From assembly GCF_009728145.1 (NCBI RefSeq), contig NZ_WOCA01000018.1:23147-87146 (forward strand): a stretch of DNA of 64,000 bases. The letters are read 5' to 3'. Source of the DNA: Ornithinibacillus caprae. Its GTDB lineage: Bacteria > Bacillota > Bacilli > Bacillales > Amphibacillaceae. The translations under genes and the position numbers were made by a program. Shown one piece after another: positions 32,014 to 42,304 of this stretch. The notes under the pieces are model-generated. The model was given only the letters and a program-made list of their open reading frames with translations. It searched no databases and was not told the DNA's origin. Positions within the stretch are counted from its first letter, which is position 1; every line of letters starts with the position of its first letter.

Positions 32014-35000
32014 TTATCTAGACTTACCAGCCTTTGCTTTTACAGTAACTAGCATTGGCTCACTTCGAACGGTTGCATCTTCTCTAACAACCTCTGCAAA
32101 CAATTCATAGGTACCTTCGTCCAAATTAAGTTTTGTGGTAAATACTCCACTTGGATTTGTTGTCACTTCAGCAATTTGTTGGCCATCAGTCATAATCCGA
32201 AGAGTTGTATTTGGATCTGCTTTACCACCAACAACGATTTGTCCATTACCACGGAATTCATCCTCATCCTTTTTCCATTGCGGCTGACTTGGTAACTCTG
32301 TTTCTGCATCTTTCGCCCATTCAACTGCTTGAACAAATAGTTGTGTTCCTTCCTCAGTCCAACCTCGATTCGGACCAACCATATTATTTACTTCAAAAGC
32401 TGACAATAACAGGTGTACATGGTCGTTACTTCGGAATGAGTATGCAATGGAATCGCCTTTTTCTTCCGAATCAACCTTTACGTTTCCAATAATTTTTCCT
32501 TGATAATCCTTGAATGTAGCATACGGACTTTTCTCTGCTAATACCTGAATTGATTCTGTGTCAAACCCTGCAAAAATTGGATGATCAAGATCACCGGAGA
32601 TCATTACGTCTCCTTCATTGTAGCCTTGTTGGTCCATACTTGGATTACCTAACGTTTCACCAAGTAATCGAATTGAACCATCTGTACCCCAGGTATCTAA
32701 GAACACAAGGCTTGTTTGATGTTCATCACTAGCTTGCACCAATGCTTCCATGTCCTCAACCGTTCCCTTACTGGAGTTAACGATAATAATATCGTAAAGG
32801 TTCGTATGATCAATAACACTCCAGTCTGTTTCCTCAGCAGCTAAATTATTTTCCTGTAATAACGAACTTAATTCCCCTTTATAATCACCTAGAACAGCTA
32901 TGTTATAGGAGCTAATCGTGACATTTAATTCTGTGTTCTGACCATTTTCTATCGTAACCGTCTCAACTACTGGATGATATCCTTCTTTATTAAAGGTAAC
33001 CTCATATGTTCCCTCTAATAGCTCGGCAATTTGATAGTTTCCATCCTCGTCCGTCACAGAAGTGAATTCCATGCCGGTTTCTACTTCTTCAGCAGTTATA
33101 GAAACATCTTGTAATCCCTCACCAGAAGATTGTTCCATCACCTGTCCATATAACGTCATTTGTTCCGATTCTTCTAATGTAAAGTTCAATTCTACTACAT
33201 CGCCGACATTTTCGACCATTACTGTCTCCTGAACTGGCTCATAACCAATAGCTTGAACCGATACCATATGTTCTCCAATTCCCACACCAATAGTATATCT
33301 TCCTTGGTCATTCGTCTGAACAGAAATATTGGCTTCTTCAATCATAACAGTTGCTCCAGCTATTGGATCTCCTTCCGCTGTCTGAACCACACCATTGATT
33401 TCTCCAAGAGATGCATTTAGTGCCCAGTCAATTGCATTGATATAAATTGTACGAGCATCTTCTGTCCATCTATTTTCAGGGCTTCCATAAGAACTTGATG
33501 CAAGGCTTCCTAATAAAACATGGACATGGTTGCTGGACCTGAAATCATATGCTAAACCAGAACCGATGCGACCTTCCTCAGGATGCGTAATATCTGCAAT
33601 CGTTGTACCACTATAGTTTTCAAATACAGCATATTGTTGATTTGCTCCTTCATTTACTAATACATCAATTGTATCATCAACACTATACCCTCTAAAGATA
33701 GGGTGTTCTTCCAATACTCTATATTCAATAACATTTGGTACAAAACCAGTCGAAGTTGACTCAGGATCTCCATAGTAATCACGTAAATGGTTGATTGATC
33801 CTGCCCCAAATTGATTAGCAAATATCATGCTAACCTGAGCATCGTCGGCAGCATCAATTAGTTCCGTAAAGTCTGTTTCACTCATACTAAATGCAGAATC
33901 ATTAAAGATAACTAGCGCAAAATCGGCAATATTTTCTTTTACTAATCCATGTTCGTCTCGATCAAATGGAGTAATTTCATACCCATTTTCTTCTAAGAAT
34001 GGGATAAGACGATTATGATTCAGTGAAGATCCGATCAATGCAATGGCTTCGGAATCCTGTAAAGATACATGTACGCTTGTTGTCTCATTCGCTTCAATCG
34101 TTACATCCAATGATTGCGGCTGATAACCTGCTGCTGTTACACGAACCTCATAGCTACCTTCTGGAATTGCTAATGTAAACATACCTTCTGAATCGGTCTC
34201 GGCTAACAAAGGAGTTCCAAGTACTTCTACAGTAGCACCTTCGATTAAATCTCCACTAGCATTTGCTCGAATTTCTCCAGTTAGTTCTCCAATATTTTCT
34301 GATTGAAGAACGAAGCCCTCTTCTACTACTTCTCCATTCGTAACTGTCACTTCAAAACTATCGGATTGATGACCAAAGGCATCAATTTGAAGCGTATACG
34401 TTCCTTCAGGTAGACCTAAGAAGAAATTTCCTTCTCGGTCCGTCATTACTGAATGTCCTGTTTCTTCTACAGTCACTTCAGCTTGAATGGATTGCTCACG
34501 TTCGTTTGTCACCTGACCTCTTATTTCCCCAGCAAAGCTTTCATTATTTTCAATTGCCCACAAGATCGCATTATTAATGATTCTTTCACGATTTTCATCA
34601 AAATGAGCATCCTCTGGGTGGAAGCCATATCCAATTGTCATACCACCAAGTAAGATTTCTACACTTCCTGTGGTACGTCCTTTAAATCCGACCATATAAC
34701 CGTCTTCTTCGACACCTTCTTTATCATAATCAGCAAGGATCGTTCCTGTATACTCATCAAAACCGTAGTAATATCCGGAATTAGCTGTGTATTCAAAGGT
34801 TTCATCTACACCTTCAAAGATTGGGTGATCTTCTAAAATTTGTGCAGTTAATGTACCTGAACCACTTCCACGATATTCAACTCCAGGATCTCCAAGATAA
34901 TCAATTAGGTAACGGATACTTCCACGACCACCATGTTGTCCTGTCCAGATAACCGATGTTTCGGATTCATCTAACGCTTCAACAAAATCTCTAAATGTGT

Positions 35001-38000
35001 CTTCATCTGGGATTAAACTATTATTATAGTCAGAGTTAGCAAATACAACATCTACTTCATCCAACATTTCTAAGTCATCATAGAACATGGAAACCGTATG
35101 ATAACCACGATTCTCTAAATATTCAGCTAACGTCGTAGCAGAAGAAGACTGGGCATCCACGATTATTCCTACCGTTGGGGATGGCCTTAAATTAATATCT
35201 AGTGATTTAGTTTCACTTGGTTCAATTTCAACCGTAAGATTTTCCTGTAAGAAATCATCCTTTGTAATAACCACTTCATATGTTCCTGGTTCTAGTACAT
35301 CGATTCGGTAATAGCCCTGTGCATCTGTCGTTGCTTCCCTAGGATAGCCAATAACGTCAATATGCACATCTTCTACCGCATCCATTAACGCACTATTGGT
35401 GACAAATCCTTCAAGTGCTCCTACATTACTTTTTTCTTTCATATTAACTATCAATGGTTCAATGGATTCGTTCACTTGAATTTCAAACGTTTCTGTATCA
35501 TAACCATATGCAGTGATTGTAACAATCGCTTTACCGTCAGGAGATGCAATACTAAAGTCTGCATCCTCTTTCGTTGTATATTCTGTCAATGTTGTTCCGT
35601 TCACTTCAACTGTTACTTCTGCATCAAGCGCCTGACCATTCTCATCAGTAACTGAACCACTAATTACATTAAATTGTTCATATGCAGCCCAAATGACTGC
35701 ATCCACAAACATATGAAGCCCTGCTTCTGTGTAATCCTCGCCAGTATGAGCTAAGGCGATACTATGACCACTCATTAACAGCTCAAGACTGTCTCCTGTT
35801 CTAGGTTTATACGCTACCCCTAAACCATGTGAATCATTATTTTCCTCATGTTTAATATCCGCAAGCGGAAAACCTGAATACTCATCAAATGCAGTCACTC
35901 GGCTTCCATTTTGATAGAGAATATTTACCGATTCTCCAGGTTCATGATCACCAAAAATCGGATGACTTTCATGGACCACATACTGAGCTGCACTTGAACG
36001 AACATTAATTCTTTCTCTTAAAGCAGGATCTTCTCGCAAGCTATTTAGATGTTGAATTCCACCACCACTAAAGTACGTATCGCCATAAATAACACTGACA
36101 CCATGTTCATCAGCAGCTTGTTCAAATGCATTAAAGTTTGTTTCGTTTATGCTACTACCATTATTAAAATAAACCACATCATAGTTTTCAATTTCATCTG
36201 CTAGCGTAGAAATGGATGTATAATTTGTAGTTGAAATATTAACCCCAGACAAAATCCATTCTAGGTTATCTGAGCTATACGTCCTATCACCTAATATAGC
36301 AACACTCGGTGCTGGCGTAAGCTCTTGATTTACCTCTAATGATGCACCAGTAACCTCAAATGTGTCAGTTGCAAGCACATAATTTTCATGGTTAAACGAA
36401 ATGGTATACGTATCAGCAGCTAAATCCGTAAATTCATAGTATCCATTACTAGACGTAGTTGCTTCAACTATAACCTCGCCATCAGCATTAGCCAGAACGA
36501 CAGTTACATCTCCAATTGGGCTTGCTGAATTTGAATCTGTTACTAATCCTGTCAACTGCCCTTCATGTGACGCAACTAATTCAATCGTTTCTGAACGCAC
36601 TTCACCATGTACAAATTCAACCTCAATAACTTGGGTTTCATATCCAGACAAGCGAACTTCTACCTCGAATACTCCTTCATCGTGATAAATGGAAAATTGA
36701 CCATTCCCATCTGTATTAGCATGAACACCTGTTTCAAGCACCTCAACTCTAGCTTCAATCGGGTTACCTTGTTCATCTACCACCTGTCCATCTAGTTGCC
36801 CAAAGGTTGAATCCTCAATCAGATAGGAAACACCGTTAAGTAGAATTTCATGTTGATCTGGCAGCCAATTCTGAGTTGGAGAGTTCCAGGATGCAACTGC
36901 ATGTGTTGCAAGCAAAAGATGTGCACTATCATCAGAAACTGGTTTATATGCAACTCCTGTACCAACTTCACCTAATCGGCCACTTCCTAAGGTTGCTAGA
37001 CTTCGACCAGAATACCCATTAAACCAAGTGGCTTTTCCACTATTCATTAAGGTTACTCGATCACCAACAGATTTATCTCCAAAAATAGGATGCTCTTGTT
37101 CAATGATTAGGGATATTCTTGTATCCGTATGATCACTTTGTAATGTTCTTGGATCCCCATAAATCTCTGATATATCTTCAATGGAACCATAGTTTGGCCC
37201 CCATGTATCAGCAAATACTACGCTGACACCTTGAGCCTTCGCTTCTTCTAGTAATGCATCCATATCCGCTTCATCTGGTGTCCAACCTCCAGAAGTATAC
37301 GCACCATTTAAATAAACAACTTCGTAATTTGATAGTTCCCCTACAATTGTATCCCATTCACTTTCTTCCGCTGGGATTCCATTTTGATTTAATAGATTAC
37401 TTACCGTAGAATCATAGTCATTCAATACAGCAACATCAATCGGATCTAATCCAAGATTTACTTCTGTCATTTGACCAGCAACTACTTCTACGGTTTCCTT
37501 CGTATCTACATATCCACTAGCCTGGAGAACTAATTGATAAGTCCCCTCAAAGACCTCAGCAAATGTAAAGACACCTTCTTCATTAGTAGTTGCCTCAAGG
37601 CCTGAATCTTGAATGACGACAGTTACATCGGAAACTGCTTCACCGGAACGATTGTCTACAATTTGACCTGACAGCTGACCTTCCTGAACGACATCTAACG
37701 AATAGGTTTTGTTATGAACATATCCAGATTGAAACTCCATTGTTTCATGGACTTGCTCTAATCCATATTTACCGATAGTAACATCATATTCTCCTGGTAA
37801 AACAACCAGTTCAAACTTACCTTCTTCATCAGCTTCTGCTTTTAAGTCTGTTCCTTGAACTCGCGCAATCCCAGATACGGGGTTTCCTTGTGTGTCTTCA
37901 ATTATTCCCGAAAGGACACCTGGAGAGGAGAATGTTTTAACCCCTGTCTGCGTTGCAACCACAATTTGTCCTGCCATAATAGCTGGTGTTGATGAACTGG

Positions 38001-41000
38001 AAGCATCTAACGTCCATTGGCCACGAATTTGACCACTAAATACATCTATTGCCTTTAACGCCCCTGTACTGTCAACCATAAACAACATACCATTACTTGA
38101 AACTGCTCCATTATTAACAGAAGTTGTTACATATCTATTCTCCCAAATTAATTCACCTGTTTGACGATCGAATCCTTTTAAGGATGGATTGGATGCGGAG
38201 CTAACAACAACTACATCATCATAAACAACTGGTGATGCAGCTTGCGTATCCCCAATTCCTGATGCACTCCATACTTCTTCACCACTATTTGCATCAATTG
38301 CCCATAACGAACCATTATTTCCAAAATCCGTACTAAAAGCATAGATAGTATCTCCAACAACAGCTGGATGAGATGCAAATCCTCCTCTAGAAATTTCAAA
38401 TGTCCATTGCTCACTTCCATCTTGCTTGGATAATGCATACAACGTACTTCCTTCGACACTACCTAAAATTAATTGATCCCCAGCTAAAGCTGCACCAAAA
38501 TAACTATCACTATTAATAGAAGTTGTCCAAATAGTGTCTCCTGTTTCTGCATCCAAAGCACTGACTACGGTCTCATCATCCGTGCTTGATGTTAAATAAA
38601 GTGATCCATTTTCATATAATGGCGTTTCATAGATAGGTAGATTGCCAGTAGTAGTTTCCCATACTACTACACCACTATCTATATTCAGTGCATACACTCT
38701 TCCATTTTGACCACCAGTAACAAACACCATATCCCCATTTATAGTAGGAGTTGATCGGTTAAGACTTCCTGTACGAAAGGTCCATTTTTCCTCACCATTT
38801 TCTAAATCAAACGCCTGCACGTTTCCTTGGTCAGTTGTAACGACAACTGTATCTTCATTTACTGCTGGAGAAGAAAATACAACATTTCCACTTACACCTG
38901 CACTCCATGTTTCCTCTAATAACGCTAACGAAATGTCCTCTTCCGAAACCGCATTTCTACTATTGTTATTATTAGCTGTCTGCCAATTAGAGTCGAAAGA
39001 AAGCTGACTATCTTCGACTTGAATATCTACATTAACATGTTCATTAACTAAAACTTGTTCACCAAAGCTAGTTATACCTTTTCCAGTTACAACTAGCTGG
39101 TACTCTCCCTCAGGAACACCTTGAATAGAAAAAGTTCCACGTTCATCGGTACGAACTGCCTCCAATGGTGTATCTTGTACCTGCACATAAGCAAAAGCAA
39201 CTGGTGTACCATCTGCTTTAGTTATCGTACCTTCTATATTAAATTGATCAGCCGCAATTAATTGCCAATCGACTTCCAAGATTTCATCTTTAGCAATGGT
39301 TACTGTCCATTCACCAGTATGGTAGCCAAAAGCTTCTACAGTAACATCATGAGTTCCTTCTCTTAATTTAAATGCAAACGAACCGTCTTCAGCCACTTCC
39401 ATATCCAAATTCTCTTCTTCAATAATTACTCGAGCTGGAATCGGGTCTCCATTTTCATCGGTAACCGTTCCAATCACCTCACCGGCATAGCCCGCTTCTG
39501 TTACAGCTTGATAAGCATTAATAATCCCATGTCCATACAAATCATTAGGTAAATCACCCATATGCATCTCACTACGTGCAGTTTGTTGTAGCAACTCTCT
39601 CATTTCTTCAATACTTAAATCTGGGTTAGCTTGTAAAATAAGTGCAATGACACCGGTAGCATGTGGGGCAGCCATAGAAGTACCACTTATTGTATGATAA
39701 CCATTTCCTGGCCAAGCAGAATAAATTTCATGTCCAGGAGCAGAAACTTCAGGCTTTAGATAACGCTCCCCATCCCAAAATACTGGTCCACGACTAGAAA
39801 AACTAGCGATTTGGTCATTAATATCCGTTGCACCAATTGCTAATGATTCTGGGAAACTAGCAGGAGATCCAATTGTCTGTGATCCCGGCCCATCATTTCC
39901 AGCAGCAAATAAAGGAATAATCCCTGCTGCAACCCATGCTTGGACACCTTCATAAAAATTTGTGTTATACGTATTAGAATTTCCCCATGAGTTATTTACA
40001 ACGTGTGGAGCATTTGCTGGGTCTCCACCGGGAGCTAAAAACCATTGAAACGCTTGGTGAATACCAGACTCACTAGCATAACCACGGTCATCAAAAATCT
40101 TGGCTGCAATCCACTCTGCACCTGGTGCAACACCGATTGGCTCACCATCACCACCACCAACTGCTGTTCCAGCTACATGTGTACCATGGCCATTACCATC
40201 GTGCGGAGTACCATATCCATTTCCTGAAAAATCTGCCCAAGAAGATGTATGATTCCCATCACGTCCTCGGTAATTATGGGATAAAGCCTCATGAGTACCT
40301 TCTACTCCAGTATCCATAATTCCAACAACGATTCCTTCTCCATCAACTCCATATTGCCCCCACACATCTGGAGCATTTACTTTTTCTAATCCCCACTCTG
40401 GTAAACGAGGAGAAGAATCCTCAACTGTAACTTCTGGAACCTCGTATATTTCTTCACGTAAGATTTTTTCTACATCATCTCGCTCAGAAATTACTTTTAA
40501 CGCTTCCTCTGTCACATTAGCTGCTACCCCATTAATTATCCATAATGGCTGCACATTTTCTACTTGCTTTTTCTTTGATAAATCATCTAATTGTTTTAAT
40601 AGATTGGTCTGCGATTTTTCAGCAACATTTTGCAAATGACTTTGAACTTTTATAATCCGTTCCGTTCGATTCGAAGCTTGTTCTGCTTCACGGAATAAAC
40701 TCACTTGATCAGAGTCATCCTTCATATGGATAATCACATCGACCGTTTCTTCTTCCTCAAATGCAGCAAAGAGACCTTTCTCAACCTTACCTTCTAGTTT
40801 TTCCTCGGTTTGCTGCGATTCTTTCTCAGAGGCTTGTCCACTTTTTTCTAGTCCTTCTACTAATCTTGGTAATCCATCCTCTTTTGAAAAGGTAACTTGA
40901 TCGTCCCCATTTTGCTTTTCTTCATTGGTTGTCACTTGTTCTTCTAATATCTTTTCTAGCTCCAGATCTTCTTCTAGCGTATTAAGATCTAAATCTACTT

Positions 41001-41103
41001 TTTCTTCTGCAAGTGCTATCTGAGGTGTGAATAACGAAAGCATTAATAAGAAAATCATCAAAATAGATACATACCTTTGATGCTTACCCTTATGAATTCG
41101 CAT
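32014..41103 (-). CDS. Giant secreted subtilisin-like multidomain protease (3029 aa)
   Basis: The start is ATG 41103 after GAGAGGAAG. A signal peptide ends near ALAEE, followed by an acidic stretch and an I9-like propeptide. The S8 domain resembles bacillopeptidase F: Asp264 (GIMDTGVEG), His306 (GNGHGTHVAGT), oxyanion NNSWG and Ser476 (ISGTSMAAPHATG). Next come two carboxypeptidase-regulatory-like beta domains, then a seven-bladed PQQ-type propeller (about 735-1060; blades marked by motifs such as VYALNIDSGVVVWE). Five modules of about 378 residues follow, starting near 1223, 1601, 1976, 2353 and 2734. Each has a Rossmann-like GATase/ThuA-type domain (IAVLGDYKGELSSLL style); the first four are followed by beta domains, and the fifth by a C-terminal Ig-like domain. 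No LPXTG or SLH anchor was seen, so it is probably secreted or non-covalently wall-bound. Confidence 0.93.
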   Translation of the reverse strand: MRIHKGKHQRYVSILMIFLLMLSLFTPQIALAEEKVDLDLNTLEEDLELEKILEEQVTTNEEKQNGDDQVTFSKEDGLPRLVEGLEKSGQASEKESQQTEEKLEGKVEKGLFAAFEEEETVDVIIHMKDDSDQVSLFREAEQASNRTERIIKVQSHLQNVAEKSQTNLLKQLDDLSKKKQVENVQPLWIINGVAANVTEEALKVISERDDVEKILREEIYEVPEVTVEDSSPRLPEWGLEKVNAPDVWGQYGVDGEGIVVGIMDTGVEGTHEALSHNYRGRDGNHTSSWADFSGNGYGTPHDGNGHGTHVAGTAVGGGDGEPIGVAPGAEWIAAKIFDDRGYASESGIHQAFQWFLAPGGDPANAPHVVNNSWGNSNTYNTNFYEGVQAWVAAGIIPLFAAGNDGPGSQTIGSPASFPESLAIGATDINDQIASFSSRGPVFWDGERYLKPEVSAPGHEIYSAWPGNGYHTISGTSMAAPHATGVIALILQANPDLSIEEMRELLQQTARSEMHMGDLPNDLYGHGIINAYQAVTEAGYAGEVIGTVTDENGDPIPARVIIEEENLDMEVAEDGSFAFKLREGTHDVTVEAFGYHTGEWTVTIAKDEILEVDWQLIAADQFNIEGTITKADGTPVAFAYVQVQDTPLEAVRTDERGTFSIQGVPEGEYQLVVTGKGITSFGEQVLVNEHVNVDIQVEDSQLSFDSNWQTANNNNSRNAVSEEDISLALLEETWSAGVSGNVVFSSPAVNEDTVVVTTDQGNVQAFDLENGEEKWTFRTGSLNRSTPTINGDMVFVTGGQNGRVYALNIDSGVVVWETTTGNLPIYETPLYENGSLYLTSSTDDETVVSALDAETGDTIWTTSINSDSYFGAALAGDQLILGSVEGSTLYALSKQDGSEQWTFEISRGGFASHPAVVGDTIYAFSTDFGNNGSLWAIDANSGEEVWSASGIGDTQAASPVVYDDVVVVSSASNPSLKGFDRQTGELIWENRYVTTSVNNGAVSSNGMLFMVDSTGALKAIDVFSGQIRGQWTLDASSSSTPAIMAGQIVVATQTGVKTFSSPGVLSGIIEDTQGNPVSGIARVQGTDLKAEADEEGKFELVVLPGEYDVTIGKYGLEQVHETMEFQSGYVHNKTYSLDVVQEGQLSGQIVDNRSGEAVSDVTVVIQDSGLEATTNEEGVFTFAEVFEGTYQLVLQASGYVDTKETVEVVAGQMTEVNLGLDPIDVAVLNDYDSTVSNLLNQNGIPAEESEWDTIVGELSNYEVVYLNGAYTSGGWTPDEADMDALLEEAKAQGVSVVFADTWGPNYGSIEDISEIYGDPRTLQSDHTDTRISLIIEQEHPIFGDKSVGDRVTLMNSGKATWFNGYSGRSLATLGSGRLGEVGTGVAYKPVSDDSAHLLLATHAVASWNSPTQNWLPDQHEILLNGVSYLIEDSTFGQLDGQVVDEQGNPIEARVEVLETGVHANTDGNGQFSIYHDEGVFEVEVRLSGYETQVIEVEFVHGEVRSETIELVASHEGQLTGLVTDSNSASPIGDVTVVLANADGEVIVEATTSSNGYYEFTDLAADTYTISFNHENYVLATDTFEVTGASLEVNQELTPAPSVAILGDRTYSSDNLEWILSGVNISTTNYTSISTLADEIENYDVVYFNNGSSINETNFNAFEQAADEHGVSVIYGDTYFSGGGIQHLNSLREDPALRERINVRSSAAQYVVHESHPIFGDHEPGESVNILYQNGSRVTAFDEYSGFPLADIKHEENNDSHGLGVAYKPRTGDSLELLMSGHSIALAHTGEDYTEAGLHMFVDAVIWAAYEQFNVISGSVTDENGQALDAEVTVEVNGTTLTEYTTKEDADFSIASPDGKAIVTITAYGYDTETFEIQVNESIEPLIVNMKEKSNVGALEGFVTNSALMDAVEDVHIDVIGYPREATTDAQGYYRIDVLEPGTYEVVITKDDFLQENLTVEIEPSETKSLDINLRPSPTVGIIVDAQSSSATTLAEYLENRGYHTVSMFYDDLEMLDEVDVVFANSDYNNSLIPDEDTFRDFVEALDESETSVIWTGQHGGRGSIRYLIDYLGDPGVEYRGSGSGTLTAQILEDHPIFEGVDETFEYTANSGYYYGFDEYTGTILADYDKEGVEEDGYMVGFKGRTTGSVEILLGGMTIGYGFHPEDAHFDENRERIINNAILWAIENNESFAGEIRGQVTNEREQSIQAEVTVEETGHSVMTDREGNFFLGLPEGTYTLQIDAFGHQSDSFEVTVTNGEVVEEGFVLQSENIGELTGEIRANASGDLIEGATVEVLGTPLLAETDSEGMFTLAIPEGSYEVRVTAAGYQPQSLDVTIEANETTSVHVSLQDSEAIALIGSSLNHNRLIPFLEENGYEITPFDRDEHGLVKENIADFALVIFNDSAFSMSETDFTELIDAADDAQVSMIFANQFGAGSINHLRDYYGDPESTSTGFVPNVIEYRVLEEHPIFRGYSVDDTIDVLVNEGANQQYAVFENYSGTTIADITHPEEGRIGSGLAYDFRSSNHVHVLLGSLASSSYGSPENRWTEDARTIYINAIDWALNASLGEINGVVQTAEGDPIAGATVMIEEANISVQTNDQGRYTIGVGIGEHMVSVQAIGYEPVQETVMVENVGDVVELNFTLEESEQMTLYGQVMEQSSGEGLQDVSITAEEVETGMEFTSVTDEDGNYQIAELLEGTYEVTFNKEGYHPVVETVTIENGQNTELNVTISSYNIAVLGDYKGELSSLLQENNLAAEETDWSVIDHTNLYDIIIVNSSKGTVEDMEALVQASDEHQTSLVFLDTWGTDGSIRLLGETLGNPSMDQQGYNEGDVMISGDLDHPIFAGFDTESIQVLAEKSPYATFKDYQGKIIGNVKVDSEEKGDSIAYSFRSNDHVHLLLSAFEVNNMVGPNRGWTEEGTQLFVQAVEWAKDAETELPSQPQWKKDEDEFRGNGQIVVGGKADPNTTLRIMTDGQQIAEVTTNPSGVFTTKLNLDEGTYELFAEVVREDATVRSEPMLVTVKAKAGKSR

Positions 41104-41372
41104 CCCATCTTCCTCTCCCAAATATTCAGATTTTTAATAATTTATGTAATATTATCATTTGTTACTCTCGTTCTCAATATCTCTAAAGCTAATTAGGCTT
41201 ATGAAACTAGTTAAAACAGGTAATTGGTATTGCTTCTAAAAGTAGGTTCTATAGAATACAGTTATTTTTTCATAGGACCGATTTACCTACGTTTGATTAT
41301 CTGAGGATTTAAAGTAAGTAACACAAGCACTGTTAAATATTACTAGGCATATGCTACATCGAGGTGATTTTT

Positions 41373-42245
41373 ATGGATACAAAAAAACAAAGCTATCTGG
41401 AAAGCCTAATTGCATGGGGAGATCAAATCAAACAGACGATACAACAACATGAAGTACCCCGTGAAGATGTAGAACGCTGGATCAAGCAAATTGACCATTG
41501 GCAATCAAAAATCAAATATCAAATGAATCATGGGAATGATAATCCAGAAATAATCGATTCGATCCAAACAGAAGGTCAACGTATTTTATCAACTATTAAA
41601 GAAAAAAAAGTCCAAGATATGGGCAGTATTCCATATGGTGAACATAAACTTCCACCACTACCATACAAGTATGATGCATTGGAACCCTATATAAGTGAAC
41701 GAATTATGCGACTCCATCATGATAAGCATCATCAATCCTATGTAGATGGCTTAAACAAAGCCGAAAAAGCATTATATACGGAAAAGAAGCCCAAAGATCC
41801 AATCAAGCACTGGCTTCGAGATCAAGCATTTAATGGTGCAGGTCACTACTTGCATACCATATTTTGGAACAATATGACCCCAAACTCTTCTAAAAAGCCT
41901 TCAGGCGAAATCCTCCGTAAAATAGAAGCTGATTTCGGAAGCTGGAGAAAATTCAAAGACCTATTTACGGATGTTGCTACTTCTGTAGAAGGGAATGGAT
42001 GGGCGGTATTATTTTGGGCACCAAGAAGTGGAAAACTCGGTGTGCAATCCTTTGAAAAACATCAATTATTCCAAGTACCAGACACGATCCCACTACTTGT
42101 ATTAGATGTATGGGAGCACGCTTATTACTTGCAATATGAAAATGATAAGGAAAGCTATGTTAAAAATTGGTGGAATGTCGTTAATTGGGATGATGTAAAT
42201 AAACGATTCGTAGAAGCTAGTAAGTTGAGATGGAAATTATATTAG
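41373..42245 (+). CDS. sodF: Fe/Mn superoxide dismutase with N-terminal extension (290 aa)
   Basis: The SOD domain begins near residue 92 (HKLPPLPYKYDALEP). The metal ligands are His115 (RLHHDKHH), His161 (YLHTIFWNN), Asp245 and His249 (DVWEHAYYLQY). An extra N-terminal helical region of about 90 residues matches the SodF type of B. subtilis. It converts superoxide to hydrogen peroxide and oxygen. Whether it uses Fe or Mn cannot be decided by eye. The ATG at 41373 is preferred because the in-frame GTG at 41364 lies inside the GAGGTG ribosome site. Confidence 0.92.
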   Translation: MDTKKQSYLESLIAWGDQIKQTIQQHEVPREDVERWIKQIDHWQSKIKYQMNHGNDNPEIIDSIQTEGQRILSTIKEKKVQDMGSIPYGEHKLPPLPYKYDALEPYISERIMRLHHDKHHQSYVDGLNKAEKALYTEKKPKDPIKHWLRDQAFNGAGHYLHTIFWNNMTPNSSKKPSGEILRKIEADFGSWRKFKDLFTDVATSVEGNGWAVLFWAPRSGKLGVQSFEKHQLFQVPDTIPLLVLDVWEHAYYLQYENDKESYVKNWWNVVNWDDVNKRFVEASKLRWKLY

Positions 42246-42247
42246 CC

Positions 42248-42301
42248 CAAACCTATGAAAAGCCCATCAAATCTATTGATGAGGCTTTTTTCATAGGTTT
42301 G
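42248..42301. terminator. Bidirectional terminator between sodF and a serine hydrolase gene
   Basis: CAAACCTATGAAAA and TTTTTTCATAGGTTTG flank an inner GCCCATCAA/TTGATGAGGC stem, giving a long compound hairpin. Confidence 0.85.
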
Positions 42302-42304
42302 AGC

